64,000 nt of DNA, taken from NCBI GenBank assembly GCA_963700045.1, contig CAVOWK010000013.1, positions 109,488 through 173,487 of the forward strand, written 5' to 3'. The stretch is from RPQJ01 sp963700045. Its GTDB lineage: Bacteria > Pseudomonadota > Gammaproteobacteria > Steroidobacterales > Steroidobacteraceae. Shown here piece after piece: positions 35,226 to 45,289 of the stretch (positions are counted from its first letter, which is position 1; each line of letters starts with the position of its first letter). The notes below the pieces were generated by a model. The model did no database searches. It was not told the origin of the DNA and saw only the letters and a list, made by a program, of their open reading frames with translations. A program made the translations under genes and the position numbers.

Positions 35226-37760
35226 ATGAGCAACGAGATTCAATCGCAAGGCACTGTGCTGGCAATCGAGGTGCGGCGGTGCCTGCACCGTGCCCGGCCC
35301 GGCCGAGGTTTCATCGCGATGACCGTGGCTGCCGCAGGCCTGCAATGCGCCGTGCCAGCCGCCATTGCGCAGACGAGACCTGTGCTCGAGGAAATCGTCG
35401 TCACGGCGACCCGCCGCGATCAGACGGTGCAGGAGATTCCGTTCAATATTTCGGCGGTGACGGGCGAAACGCTCGAGCGGGCCAACATCAACGACTCCAT
35501 CGAGGCGTTGCGGACGATGGCGGGCGTGACGGTGCAGGATCGTGGTTTTCGCAATTCCGGCGTCACCAACGGCATCGTGATCCGCGGCATCAACGTCGAC
35601 TCCGGCACCAACGGCGACGTGCCGCTGGCGGCGCCGCCAACCGTGGCCACCTACGTCGACGACACGGCGCTGTTCGGCAATTTCGTGCTGAAGGACATCG
35701 CCCGGATCGAGGTGCTGCGCGGGCCGCAGGGAACGCTGTACGGTTCCGGCTCGCTGGCGGGCAACGTCCGCTACATCATGAACAGGCCCGATCCCAAGGA
35801 TTTCGAAGGCAGCGCCAGCGTCAACTTCGGCGTGACCGAAGGGTCCGACGGCTACAACTTCAACCCCGACCTGATGCTGAACGTGCCGTTGACCGAGACG
35901 GCCGCGTTTCGCATCAACGCCGGCATGATCGACAACGACGGCATCGTCGACTACCCGAATGTCTATCGCACCGATGCCAACGGCGACCCGGTGGTCAACG
36001 GCGACGTGCTGACGGCGCTGCCCGAGTACCGGCGCGTCAAGGACGTCGATTCAGTCGACATCAAGTACGCCCGGGCCGCGCTGCGTTTCGAACCGAGCGA
36101 GAATTTCAGCGCGCAGCTGTCCTACCAGTGGCAGGACGACGAAGTCGGCGGGCGTCGCCAGGTGACGCGCGGCGCAGACCTGGTCAACGGCGGCCAGTAT
36201 GACGACTACGAATTCGGCGCCGTCCAGCTCGAGCCTGCCGAACGCGAAGTGCAGCTCGCCGCACTCGAACTCGAAGTCGGCCTCGGCTTCGCGACACTCA
36301 CGTCGAGCACTTCGTACTACGAGCACACCGGGTCCGGTATCAGCGACAACTCGGGCGTGTACGCACGCAACGGCTGGTTCGCGTTCTACGGCAGCTCGCC
36401 GCGGCCGATCGCGCAGGCCGAGCGCTTCTACGACGACACGGCATTCGCGCAGGAATTCCGGCTGGTCTCGCAGGGCGGCGAGTTCATCGACTGGACGGCC
36501 GGCCTGTACTACGTGGACCAGGACTACGACCTGGGCCAGAACAGCTTCCTGGTCGGCTACATTCCTTTCCTCGACGCCCTGGACTGGTACGGACTCGCGC
36601 CGTACAGCACGAACCAGGATTTCCTGTTCCGTCGCAACCAGGCGTATGAAGAGGTCGCGTTGTTCGGTGAGGCGACCATCAACTTCACCGACGACCTGCA
36701 CCTCACGCTCGGCGGGCGTTACTTCGACAACTCGGTCGACGTCGACGCCCTGGTCGACGTGCCGATCTATTCCGTGTTTGCGCCACCGGGGGAAGCATCG
36801 GAGAAGATCGACGACGACGGATTCCTGTTCAAGGCCAATTTCGCCTGGGATGTCACCGCCGACACGATGCTGTACGCGACGTATTCGCAGGGCTATCGTC
36901 ATGCTGGCGCCAACGCGGTGCCGACCACAGGCAAGTACGCCGAGAACCCGGATTACTTCACGTTCGATTCGGACTCGGTCGACAACTACGAGCTCGGTTA
37001 CAAGGGCGTGACGGACCTCGTCACTTTCGCGGTCTCCCTGTACTACACCGACTGGCAGGATCCGCAGCTGAACACGGCCACTTCGAACTGGGGTTTCTTC
37101 GCCGCGATCAATGGCGAATCGGCCCGGACACAGGGTCTCGAGGTGGAGCTGTCCGGCGCAATCACCGACTCATTGACGTACAGCTTAGGCTACACGTATG
37201 CCGACGCCGAACTCACCGACAACGTGTACCAGCCGGCCGGCAATTTCTATGGCGGCCCGTTGTTCACGGACAAGGTGGCCGCTGACGGAGACCGCCTGCC
37301 CGGCACCGCGAAGCACGTCTTCAACGTGGCGCTCGGCTACGACATGACGTTTGCCAACGGCATCGCCATGAACGCCGTGCTGACCGGCTACTATCAGTCG
37401 GACGTGTTGAACAGCATCGGTGACGACAACTGCCTGACTTCGTTCACGGCCTCCGGCAACTGCCGCGACAGCGCGAATCCGGCGTCGGCGACCTATGCGC
37501 CGGACTCGATCTTTTCCCGCAGCTACGCCGAGATCGATTCGTTTCAGCTGTGGAACCTGAGCACGACCTTCAGCCGCGACGATTGGGGCGTATCGCTCTA
37601 CGTGAAGAACCTGTTCAACGATGAAGGCACGACCGGCGCGTTCCCGTTCCTGGTGGGTGGTTCCAACACCGCCCCGAGCCAGAACTATTTCGGCAACAAC
37701 TCGCGTGACTTCATTGCCCTGCCGCGGACGTTCGGGATGGTGATTACCTATTCGTTCTGA
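35226..37760 (+). CDS. TonB-dependent outer-membrane receptor
   Basis: 844-aa TonB-dependent transporter: N-terminal signal with hydrophobic AMTVAAAGLQCAVPAAIAQ, TonB box-like EEIVVTATRRD, plug motifs IRGINVDSG and IEVLRGPQGTLYGSGS, and a barrel ending in Phe (MVITYSF). ATG 35226 with AGGGGTGA upstream is preferred over the in-frame upstream start at 35145. Followed 6 bp later by a TPR-sulfotransferase gene, a recurring partner of receptors in organisms rich in such transporters. Confidence 0.93.
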   Translation: MSNEIQSQGTVLAIEVRRCLHRARPGRGFIAMTVAAAGLQCAVPAAIAQTRPVLEEIVVTATRRDQTVQEIPFNISAVTGETLERANINDSIEALRTMAGVTVQDRGFRNSGVTNGIVIRGINVDSGTNGDVPLAAPPTVATYVDDTALFGNFVLKDIARIEVLRGPQGTLYGSGSLAGNVRYIMNRPDPKDFEGSASVNFGVTEGSDGYNFNPDLMLNVPLTETAAFRINAGMIDNDGIVDYPNVYRTDANGDPVVNGDVLTALPEYRRVKDVDSVDIKYARAALRFEPSENFSAQLSYQWQDDEVGGRRQVTRGADLVNGGQYDDYEFGAVQLEPAEREVQLAALELEVGLGFATLTSSTSYYEHTGSGISDNSGVYARNGWFAFYGSSPRPIAQAERFYDDTAFAQEFRLVSQGGEFIDWTAGLYYVDQDYDLGQNSFLVGYIPFLDALDWYGLAPYSTNQDFLFRRNQAYEEVALFGEATINFTDDLHLTLGGRYFDNSVDVDALVDVPIYSVFAPPGEASEKIDDDGFLFKANFAWDVTADTMLYATYSQGYRHAGANAVPTTGKYAENPDYFTFDSDSVDNYELGYKGVTDLVTFAVSLYYTDWQDPQLNTATSNWGFFAAINGESARTQGLEVELSGAITDSLTYSLGYTYADAELTDNVYQPAGNFYGGPLFTDKVAADGDRLPGTAKHVFNVALGYDMTFANGIAMNAVLTGYYQSDVLNSIGDDNCLTSFTASGNCRDSANPASATYAPDSIFSRSYAEIDSFQLWNLSTTFSRDDWGVSLYVKNLFNDEGTTGAFPFLVGGSNTAPSQNYFGNNSRDFIALPRTFGMVITYSF

Positions 37761-37766
37761 GGGAGC

Positions 37767-39357
37767 ATGACTGCGACTGCGCCGCGCACCCGGGAGCAGA
37801 TGGCGGATCGGGTTGCCGGCTGCATCGAGGCCGGTGACCTGAGGCAGGCGCTGGAGGCGGCCCAGGACCTCAATCGCCACCACCCGGACTATGCCTACGG
37901 CTGGTACCTCGCGAGCTGGGTGCTGCGCAAGACGCAGCGGTTGCCGGACGCGCTGCGGACGATCGATCGCGCGCTGCAGCTCGAGCCTTCCGACCGGTTC
38001 AGGTTGCACCGCGCGCGTTGCCTGCTCGAAGCCGGAGACATGGCGGGCGCGGCAGCTGCCGCCGGCGATCTTCGGGGCCGACCCCTGGCCGACGCCGTGC
38101 TCCACGGCGAGACCGGCACACTGCTGTATCGGGTCGGCGATCATGCAGGCGCGCTCGAGCAATACTCCGCGGCCATCGAACTCGACCAACGCAACCCGGA
38201 GTTCCATTTCAACCGGGCTGCGGTGCGCCGCTACCTCGGCGACGCCGTCGGCGCGGAGCAGGACTTCGACGCGGCGATCGCGCTGCGCCCCGACGAGTAC
38301 GAGGCGTACAACGGCCGCGCGCAGCTCAGGAAGCAGGCAGGCCGCTCACAATCACGTCGCACAACTGCGCGACACGATCGGCCGCACTCGATCTCCCGCT
38401 GGGCTGGTCCAGCTGCACTTCGCGCTGGCGAAGGAACTCGAGGATCTCGAGGAGCACGCGGCTTCGTTCGAGAGCCTGCGGGCCGGCGCTGCGCTCAAGC
38501 GCTCACTGATGCGTTACGACGTCGCCACCGATCTCGGCATCATCGACCGCATCCGCGAGGTATACACCGCCGATCGCTTCGACGGTCACATCGAGGGTTT
38601 CGACAATGCGGAGGCGATCTTCGTCATCGGCATGCCACGTACCGGCACCACGCTGGTCGAGCGAATCCTCGGCAGTCATCCGGACGTCTGCGCCGCCGGC
38701 GAACTGAACGAGTTCGGACTCGAGCTGACGCGGCAGGTGTCGGCGCTGGCGGCGGGTCGGGCGCTGTCGCGTCTCGATTTCGTCGATGCGTCGACGCGCG
38801 TGGATTTCAGGGCACTGGGTCGGCGTTACCTCGAGCGCGTGCGACCGTATCGCGACGGCCGGCCGGTGTTCATCGACAAGCTGCCGTTCAACTATCTCTA
38901 TGCGGGGTTGATTCATCTGGCGCTGCCCCACGCCAGGATCGTGAGCGTCCGACGTGATCCGCTCGACACGTGCTACGCGGTGTACAAGCAGTTGTTCAAG
39001 GATGCGTACCCGTTTTCGTACGACCTGGCGGAGCTCGGCAGGTATTACGTCGCCTACGATCGCCTGATGCGGCACTGGGATGCCGTAATGCCCGGGGTCG
39101 TGCTCACGGTGCACTACGAGGATGTCGTCGCCGACGTGCGCGGGCAGGCACAGCGCCTGCTGCAGCATTGCGGTCTCGGCTGGGACGAGCAATGCGTGCG
39201 CTTCCATGAAAATGCGCGGGCGTCGACGACGGCGAGCGCACTGCAGGTGCGCCAGCCCCTGTACGACACGTCGATCGGACGCTGGCGTCGCTACGCGGAG
39301 CAACTGGAGCCGCTGCGGCTGCAACTCGAAGCCGCAGGCATCGCGTGCGATCGCTGA
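37767..39357 (+). pseudogene. TPR-domain sulfotransferase, single frameshift
   Basis: About 530 residues in two frames. The first frame (37767 to about 38335) encodes tetratricopeptide repeats (ALRTIDRALQLEPSD; ALEQYSAAIELDQRNPEFHF). The second (about 38335-39357) encodes a sulfotransferase domain with the 5'-PAPS loop IFVIGMPRTGTTLVERIL and the 3'-phosphate motif IVSVRRDPLDTCY. The join lies at a GCAGGCAGGC stretch near 38333-38342, where a duplicated GCAG (+4) or one extra base would explain it. Family proteins are usually one chain. Probably co-transcribed with the upstream receptor. Confidence 0.75.
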
Positions 39358-41162
39358 ATGCCAGTGGCGCTTGTTTCCGGCTGCCACTGATTGCGCTGGG
39401 CATGCTGGCGTCGATCGCCGTGCAGGCCGAGTCGGTCAGCAACGGTCGCACTGAACTTCAGGTCGCAGAGCTCGTGGCCGGTCTGACTCCAACCAACCCC
39501 TGGCGCATGGATGCATTTGCACCTGCGGCTGGTACCGCGTCGATGGCGGGCGACGCCAGGGTCTTCGGCCGGCTGGTCCTGCGCGCTGGTTCGCAACCCG
39601 CAGGGTTTCGTGTCCTGCGGGACACGTACGGGGCGGCGGATGCACCTTCCGCACCGGTGCGCCACCTGCCGTCCCCGGGGCGGATCGATCTCGTGCAGGA
39701 CGGTAACGCGCTGATTCCGCAGACGCGAATCCCGGTCGCCGGGTTGCACCCGTACTGGGAGTTCGCCTTCGGCGTGGGCCGAACCTGGCAGGAGCCAGGA
39801 GACGGCGAGTGGACGCGCGCGGCGCTGCCGTTCAGCTTGATGGAGGTGAATGCCAACTGCCTGCACAACGGCGTAATGACGTTCGTCTTCGCGCCGGCCG
39901 GGCGCATCTCGCGGGTGGCGTATCAGGTCAGCAGCGAGACGTGCGCCTACTTCAAGGCCGATCTCTGGGGTTTCCTGCAGGCTGAGTTGCTGGATGTCAC
40001 GTCGCCGGATTCCAGCCGTGTGGTCGATGCCCGCCGCACGGAACTTGGCAGTCGTCTGCCGCGACGTCCGCTGACGCAACTGGCGGTCGATTACCCTGGG
40101 TCCAATCCAGCGGAGTTTGGCCATCCCGCGGAGGTGACGCCGTCGCAGATGTCGACGTGGGGCGTGATCGTCGACGGTGTCCACTACAGCGGCGGGTGTC
40201 CTACGCGCGCGGGCGAGTATCCGTTCTGCGAAGAGCTGGTGCTGCCGTCCTATTCAGTCGCCAAATCGGTGTTCGGCGGCCTCGGGCTGATGCGGTTGGA
40301 GCGACGTTTTCCGGGTGCGCGCAATGAAAAGGTCGTGGATTACGTTCCCGAGTGTGCTGTGCACGGCGGCTGGAGCGACGTCACGTTCGGGAACCTGCTC
40401 GACATGTCGAGTGGTCACTGGACCTCGGCCGCAGCGTATGCGGACGAAAATTCCGTTGCCATGTCGAAGGCGTTCTTCGACGAACCGCGGCATGCCGGCA
40501 AGATTGCCTACGCCTGTGGCCATTCTCCGCGGCGCGAGACGGCGGGTCGGACCTTCGTGTATCGCACCAGCGATACCTACGTGCTGGGTGCCGCGCTTGC
40601 GGCTTTCGTGCGAAAGAAAATGGGGCCGCAGGCAGACCTGCTCGACGACGTCGTCTGGCCGGACGTCTGGCGCGTCGCAGGGCTAAGCCCCGTGGCGGAC
40701 TTCTCGCGGCGCACCCGCGACGATGTTCGACAGCCCTTCGTCGGCTACGGTCTGGCCCTGTTGCCGGACGACGTCGCCAAGCTCGGGCAGTGGCTCAATC
40801 CCGTCAGCGTGTCGGCGCGGGATCTGCTCGACGAACGCATGTGGCGATCCGCACTGCAGCTCGACGCGACCGATCGCGGTCTCGCGACGACTGTGGACGG
40901 CACGTTGCTGTACAACGATGGCTTCTGGGCCGTACGCATCGATGACCTGCCGGGGTGCGACGTTCCGGTGTTCGTGCCGTTCATGTCGGGCTTCGGCGGC
41001 GTCAGCATCGTGTTGCTGCCAAACGGCGTCACGTACTACTACTTCAGCGACGGGGACGAGTTTCGCTTTCGCCGTGCCATCTACGCTGCGGCCCGGATTC
41101 ATCCTTACTGCCGGACCGCGACGGCCTCACCTGCGGGCATGCCCGAGGATCCTGCTCTATGA
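39345..41162 (+). CDS. Secreted serine hydrolase, beta-lactamase-like fold
   Basis: 605-aa protein with an N-terminal signal-like hydrophobic segment ending near VQAES. The S-x-x-K nucleophile is S304-VA-K307 (PSYSVAKSVFGG), and a Tyr motif follows in VYRTSDTYVLG, the class C beta-lactamase/esterase arrangement. The ~270 residues before it form a separate, unrecognised region. GTG start lies 13 nt inside the end of the sulfotransferase frame; the stop overlaps the next ATG. Probably periplasmic; substrate unknown. Confidence 0.75.
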   Translation: MRSLNASGACFRLPLIALGMLASIAVQAESVSNGRTELQVAELVAGLTPTNPWRMDAFAPAAGTASMAGDARVFGRLVLRAGSQPAGFRVLRDTYGAADAPSAPVRHLPSPGRIDLVQDGNALIPQTRIPVAGLHPYWEFAFGVGRTWQEPGDGEWTRAALPFSLMEVNANCLHNGVMTFVFAPAGRISRVAYQVSSETCAYFKADLWGFLQAELLDVTSPDSSRVVDARRTELGSRLPRRPLTQLAVDYPGSNPAEFGHPAEVTPSQMSTWGVIVDGVHYSGGCPTRAGEYPFCEELVLPSYSVAKSVFGGLGLMRLERRFPGARNEKVVDYVPECAVHGGWSDVTFGNLLDMSSGHWTSAAAYADENSVAMSKAFFDEPRHAGKIAYACGHSPRRETAGRTFVYRTSDTYVLGAALAAFVRKKMGPQADLLDDVVWPDVWRVAGLSPVADFSRRTRDDVRQPFVGYGLALLPDDVAKLGQWLNPVSVSARDLLDERMWRSALQLDATDRGLATTVDGTLLYNDGFWAVRIDDLPGCDVPVFVPFMSGFGGVSIVLLPNGVTYYYFSDGDEFRFRRAIYAAARIHPYCRTATASPAGMPEDPAL

Positions 41163-42367
41163 ACACTTCGACGCCGGACGCGGGCGCAACGGTCGCGCGC
41201 ACGATTTTCGGCCTGCGCAAGGCAGCACCCGATAGCGAGGTCGCACGGCTGCTGCTGGCCTTCCTGGCCACCGCCGGCATTTTCTACGTCAACATCATGC
41301 CCGCGCTCGTGGACGGACTCGTGCAGGGCGCTGGCTTCAGTAACCGCCAGGCGGGCCTGGTCGGCTCCAGCAACGTCTATGGCGCGGCGATCGGCGCGCT
41401 GATCGCGGTTTTCATCGTCAAGAAGATTCGGTGGCGTACCTGGGCGTACGGTTTGCTCGCCGCATTGATCACGCTGGACCTGCTGTCGATGCTGGTCCAT
41501 CGGTTCGAATTCCTGGTGGTGATGCGATTCCTGCACGGGACGATGGGCGGCATGCTCGTGGGCATCGGCTTCGCCGTCATGTCGCGCACGGCGCAGGCCG
41601 ATCGGACATTCGGCTACCTGCTCGTGGTGCAGTTCGGACTCGGAGGTCTCGGCCTCGCAGTGCTTCCTCCGCTGGTGCCGACGTACGGCACCAGCGTGCT
41701 GTTCGCTGCATTGATCCTGTTCAGCCTGGTCACGCTCGCGATGGTGCCATTCCTCACCGATTACCCCGCCAGTGCCGTAAGGCGACCCAGGGTCGGTGCG
41801 GGCCATGGTGTCAGGCGCGGACCGCTGCTGCTGAGTCTGCTCGCCACGTTCTTCTTCCAGGCCGGCAACATGGCGGTGTTTGCCTACGTCATCGGACTCG
41901 GCAAGGCGGACGGCCTCGGGATGGATTTCATCAGCCCGGTGCTCGCGGCAGCGTCGTGGATCGGCATCGCGGGCTCGGGCCTCGTCATCCTGCTGTCGAC
42001 GCGGTTCGGACGTGCCCGGCCGCTGGCCGGCTCGATCCTGCTGACGGCCATGGCGACCTGGGCGCTGCACGGCAGCGAGACTGCCTGGATCTACGCACTG
42101 GCAAACGGGCTGATCGGCGTGACCTGGTCGTTCGGCATCCCGTACCTCCTGGGCATGTGCGCGCAATTTGACCAGACTGGCCAGTCGGCGGCGCTCGGTG
42201 GCTTTGCGTCGAAGATGGGCATGGCCTCGGGCCCGCTGGCCGCCGCCTGGGTCGTCGGCGCCGATGACTTCAGTCGGGTCATCGACGTGGGTGCGGTTGC
42301 CCTCGTGCTGAGCCTGGTGGCCGCGATGGTTCCCGCAATCCTGCTGGATCGCGCACCCATCGACTGA
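41159..42367 (+). CDS. MFS transporter
   Basis: 402-aa hydrophobic MFS permease of about twelve helices; the motif-A-like loop is degenerate (VFIVKKIRWRTW). ATG overlaps the serine-hydrolase stop (ATGA), so it is the last gene of the receptor-sulfotransferase-hydrolase-MFS operon and could carry the processed nutrient across the inner membrane (inference). Confidence 0.85.
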   Translation: MNTSTPDAGATVARTIFGLRKAAPDSEVARLLLAFLATAGIFYVNIMPALVDGLVQGAGFSNRQAGLVGSSNVYGAAIGALIAVFIVKKIRWRTWAYGLLAALITLDLLSMLVHRFEFLVVMRFLHGTMGGMLVGIGFAVMSRTAQADRTFGYLLVVQFGLGGLGLAVLPPLVPTYGTSVLFAALILFSLVTLAMVPFLTDYPASAVRRPRVGAGHGVRRGPLLLSLLATFFFQAGNMAVFAYVIGLGKADGLGMDFISPVLAAASWIGIAGSGLVILLSTRFGRARPLAGSILLTAMATWALHGSETAWIYALANGLIGVTWSFGIPYLLGMCAQFDQTGQSAALGGFASKMGMASGPLAAAWVVGADDFSRVIDVGAVALVLSLVAAMVPAILLDRAPID

Positions 42368-42370
42368 GTC

Positions 42371-43483
42371 TCAGTACGTCGCGTTCTCGTCCCAGATCCT
42401 GTGCCACAACCAGGGCAGTGCCGTGACTGGTGGGCGCTCGCTCGCAATCTGACGGTTAGGCACGGCACGGATGCCCCTGGCGTCGTGCTCGGCTACGACG
42501 AACGAGAACACGAACCACGGCGTCTGGCCCATGCGCAGGTCGGTCATGACGATGGGTCGAGTCGGGTCAACGCTGCCGACGGGCGCCGCCTGGGCCATCG
42601 TCACGGCGCCGAGCAGCTGGCTGAACGTGCTCGGCGCGCCATCGGCGACGCGAAGGTCGCGATTCGCCATCCGTACCGAGTAAAAGCCCTTCGAGAACCA
42701 CGCGAGTCGTCGCACCGTCCGCTCGTCCCGCAGGGAGTCGAGCAGCTTCGGGTCGCTTGCGTGGCGCTCCAGTGGAATGCGCGCACTCTGGTCGAAGAGT
42801 GAACGGAAGCCTTCGTGATACGCGTCGTCATCCATCACGACCACGCGCCACAGCAGGCTGTTGAGCGGCGCGGGGGTGACCAGGACGCGCCTGTTCTCGA
42901 GTGGCGTCGCCGCGATCGACCGCCGCACCTCGCCTTCGACGTGCATCTGTGCCGCCACCGTCCACCCCAGGTAGAGCGTGCTCGCGATCAGCCCGCCGCG
43001 AATCCAGCGCATGCCGCGTTCAGGTGCGCTCTGGCGCCACCACAGCCACGCGATCAGGCCAGCGATCATCGGCACCGTGACCAGCGGGTCGATGATGAAG
43101 ACGCTGCCGATTCCGACCGGGTAGTCCGAAAACGGCAGCCAGAGTTGCGTGCCGTACACCGTGAAGGCATCGAGCAGCGGGTGGGCAATCAGCGACAGCC
43201 AGACGAGCAGCAACCATTCGCGGTACGAGGCGCCGACCCGGCGATTCAGACGGGCGACCAGCCACGCGATGGCGGGCGCCGCCAGCGTCAGCCAGAAGAG
43301 CGCGTGGGTCTCGGCGCGATGAAAGGTCAGGTCCCGGACCGGGTCCCCCTGGGCAATGAACACGTCCAGGTCCGGCAGGGTGTTACAGGCCGCCCCGATC
43401 ACGGCAGCACGCAGCCCCGCCTTGCGGCCGAGGACGGCGGTGCCGACGGCGGCGCCGAGGACGATGTGGGTGAGGGAGTCCAA
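42371..43483 (-). CDS. Membrane-bound metal-dependent hydrolase (DUF457/YdjM family)
   Basis: 370-aa integral membrane protein with the family's metal motifs: DSLTH at the N-terminus, NTLPDLDVF, HRAETHALFW and HPLLDAFTVYGTQLW. The frame starts at TTG (complement of 43481-43483; family members usually start with ATG at this place). The heptamer array of the next element abuts the start codon, leaving no purine-rich ribosome-binding site. Function of the family is unsettled. Confidence 0.82.
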   Translation of the reverse strand: MDSLTHIVLGAAVGTAVLGRKAGLRAAVIGAACNTLPDLDVFIAQGDPVRDLTFHRAETHALFWLTLAAPAIAWLVARLNRRVGASYREWLLLVWLSLIAHPLLDAFTVYGTQLWLPFSDYPVGIGSVFIIDPLVTVPMIAGLIAWLWWRQSAPERGMRWIRGGLIASTLYLGWTVAAQMHVEGEVRRSIAATPLENRRVLVTPAPLNSLLWRVVVMDDDAYHEGFRSLFDQSARIPLERHASDPKLLDSLRDERTVRRLAWFSKGFYSVRMANRDLRVADGAPSTFSQLLGAVTMAQAAPVGSVDPTRPIVMTDLRMGQTPWFVFSFVVAEHDARGIRAVPNRQIASERPPVTALPWLWHRIWDENATY

Positions 43484-43486
43484 GGG

Positions 43487-43670
43487 AAGGGGTTAGGGGA
43501 TAGGGGTTAGGGGATAGGGGTTGGGGGTTAGTCGGAAGGGTGAGGAAGTCGGTGCGAAGGCGGGGAAGATAGACAGATAGTAAGAGACAAAGTGCAGATT
43601 CTTACCGGCCGGCGCCAACGGCGCGGGGCACGAGCTTCCGACTAGCCCCTAACCCCTAACCCCTACCCCT
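43487..43670. mobile_element. Heptamer-array element 1 (no gene)
   Basis: About 184 bp. The left arm is a tandem array of GGGGTTA/GGGGATA ending in TTAGTCGGAAG (to about 43537). The right arm is the inverse, CTTCCGACTAGCCCCTAACC onward (43635-43670). Interior has no ORF but contains GTGCAGATTCTTAC, similar to an interior block of elements 5 and 6. A TAGAAT (-10-like) for the tRNA lies just outside the right arm. Confidence 0.75.
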
Positions 43671-43706
43671 CTCAGCTAGAATCGCCGCTGTTCGGGTGGG
43701 CGACCT

Positions 43707-43792
43707 GCGAAAGTGGCGGAATTGGTAGACGCACTGGATTTAGGTTCCAGCGGGTAACCCCCGTGAGGGTTCGAGTCCCTCCTTTCGCACCA
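43707..43792 (+). tRNA. tRNA-Leu (anticodon UAG)
   Basis: 86 nt including encoded CCA. Acceptor GCGAAAG/CTTTCGC, anticodon loop TTTAGGT giving UAG, type II variable arm GCGGGTAACCCCCGT and T-arm with GGTTCGAGTCC. It lies between heptamer-array elements 1 and 2. Confidence 0.97.
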
Positions 43793-43798
43793 AACCGA

Positions 43799-43908
43799 GG
43801 GGGTAGGGGATGGGGGATAGGGGATAGCCGGACATCGCCTCATCCGGAGCGCGCCGTCCGCGCGGCAGGCGCTTCCGACTAACCCCTATCCCCTGACCCC
43901 TGACCCCT
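43799..43908. mobile_element. Heptamer-array element 2 (no gene)
   Basis: About 110 bp between tRNA-Leu and tig. Left arm of GGGGGTA/GGGGATA units running into AGCCGGA; right arm CTTCCGACTAACCCCTATCC followed by CCCTGA units. The interior is GC-rich with no ORF. It occupies the region where promoter elements for tig would lie. Confidence 0.7.
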
Positions 43909-43979
43909 TCTTCCGTGGCAGAATACGCGGCTTTTCCGGGTGGACCGCCCGGGCGCACGCAAGCCCCTCTTGAGGATCG

Positions 43980-45284
43980 ATGACCCCTATGCAAGTCAAC
44001 GTGCAATCGACCGGCAGCCTCGAGCGCCGAATGGAAGTGAGCGTTCCGAACGAGGAGATCGAGCAAGCCATCGCCGAGCGCCTGCAGCGCGTCAGCCGCA
44101 CCGCGAAACTCAAGGGCTTCCGGCCCGGCAAGGCTCCGATCAAGGTCATCCGCCAGCAGTTCGGTGAGCAGGTCCGCCAGGAGGTGCTGTCGGACATCAT
44201 GCAGCAGAGCTTCTCGCGCGCCGTGACCGAGGCCAAGCTCGTGCCGGCGGCCGGTCCCCGCATCGAGCCCATTTCGAGTGGTCCCGGCGAAGACCTCAAG
44301 TACCGTGCGGTTTTCGAGGTACTTCCCGAGATCGTCCTCAAGCAAGTGGACGGCCTGGCTGTCAACCGACCCGTGGCGGAGGTCAGCAAGTCGGACATCG
44401 AGGCGATGGTCCAGAACCTGCGCGAACAGCGCCCCAGCTTCAACATGGTCGACCGCGAGAGCCGCGAAGGCGATCGCGTCACGATGGATTTCGAGGGCCT
44501 GATCGACGCCAAGGAGTTCGAGGGCAGCAAGGGCAACGACGTCGCCGTGATCCTCGGCGCGGGTCGCATGCTCAAGGATTTCGAGACCGGCATCCTCGGC
44601 GTCAAGGCTGACGAGAAGAAGCAGATTGCCGTCCGCTACCCGGACGAATACCACAACAAGGACCTTGCGGGCCGGACGGCTGATTTCTCGGTGCACGTGA
44701 AAAAGGTCGAGGAAAAGCTGCTGCCCCCGCTCGATGATGCGTTCTGTCTCGAGTACGGCGTCACCGAAGGCGGCCTCGAGCAGCTGTTGTCCGAAGTTGC
44801 CGACAACATGCGCCGCGAGCTTGCCGACAACGTGCGCTCGCGCCTGAAGCAGCAGGTGTTCGACCGTTTCCTCGAGGCCAATCCCGTCGACGTGCCGAAC
44901 GCGCTGATCCAGCAGCAGGTGCGCGACATGCAGATCGACACGGCCCGCCGCATGGGCGCCAAGGACGCTGCGCAGGTCCCGCCGGCCGAACCGTTCGTCG
45001 AGCCGGCACGCCGCCGCGTGGCGCTCGGCATGCTCGTCAACGAGCTGGTGAAGACCCGCGAAATCAAGATCGATCGCTCACGCGTCGAAACGCGCCTTGG
45101 CGAGCTGGCGGCGACCTATCCCGACCCGGATGCAATCCTCAAGGCCTACCGCCAGAACCCTGATGCAATGCGCCAGGTCGAAGGGATGGTGTTGGAGGAT
45201 CAGGTGGTGGACTATCTGCTCGAGAGAGCGGCGGTCACCGACCAGCCGTCCACGTTCAAGGAACTGATGAACTTCGGAGCCTGA
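43980..45284 (+). CDS. tig: Trigger factor
   Basis: 434-aa ribosome-associated chaperone and prolyl isomerase. The ribosome-binding motif GFRPGKAP is near residue 43, a central FKBP-like domain (GDRVTMDFEGLID... ) follows, and the C-terminal chaperone arms are complete. GAGG lies 4 nt before ATG 43980; ATG 43989 (MQVNVQST) is the other possible start. Followed 5 bp later by clpP, the usual tig-clpP-clpX order. Confidence 0.97.
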   Translation: MTPMQVNVQSTGSLERRMEVSVPNEEIEQAIAERLQRVSRTAKLKGFRPGKAPIKVIRQQFGEQVRQEVLSDIMQQSFSRAVTEAKLVPAAGPRIEPISSGPGEDLKYRAVFEVLPEIVLKQVDGLAVNRPVAEVSKSDIEAMVQNLREQRPSFNMVDRESREGDRVTMDFEGLIDAKEFEGSKGNDVAVILGAGRMLKDFETGILGVKADEKKQIAVRYPDEYHNKDLAGRTADFSVHVKKVEEKLLPPLDDAFCLEYGVTEGGLEQLLSEVADNMRRELADNVRSRLKQQVFDRFLEANPVDVPNALIQQQVRDMQIDTARRMGAKDAAQVPPAEPFVEPARRRVALGMLVNELVKTREIKIDRSRVETRLGELAATYPDPDAILKAYRQNPDAMRQVEGMVLEDQVVDYLLERAAVTDQPSTFKELMNFGA

Positions 45285-45289
45285 TCCAG

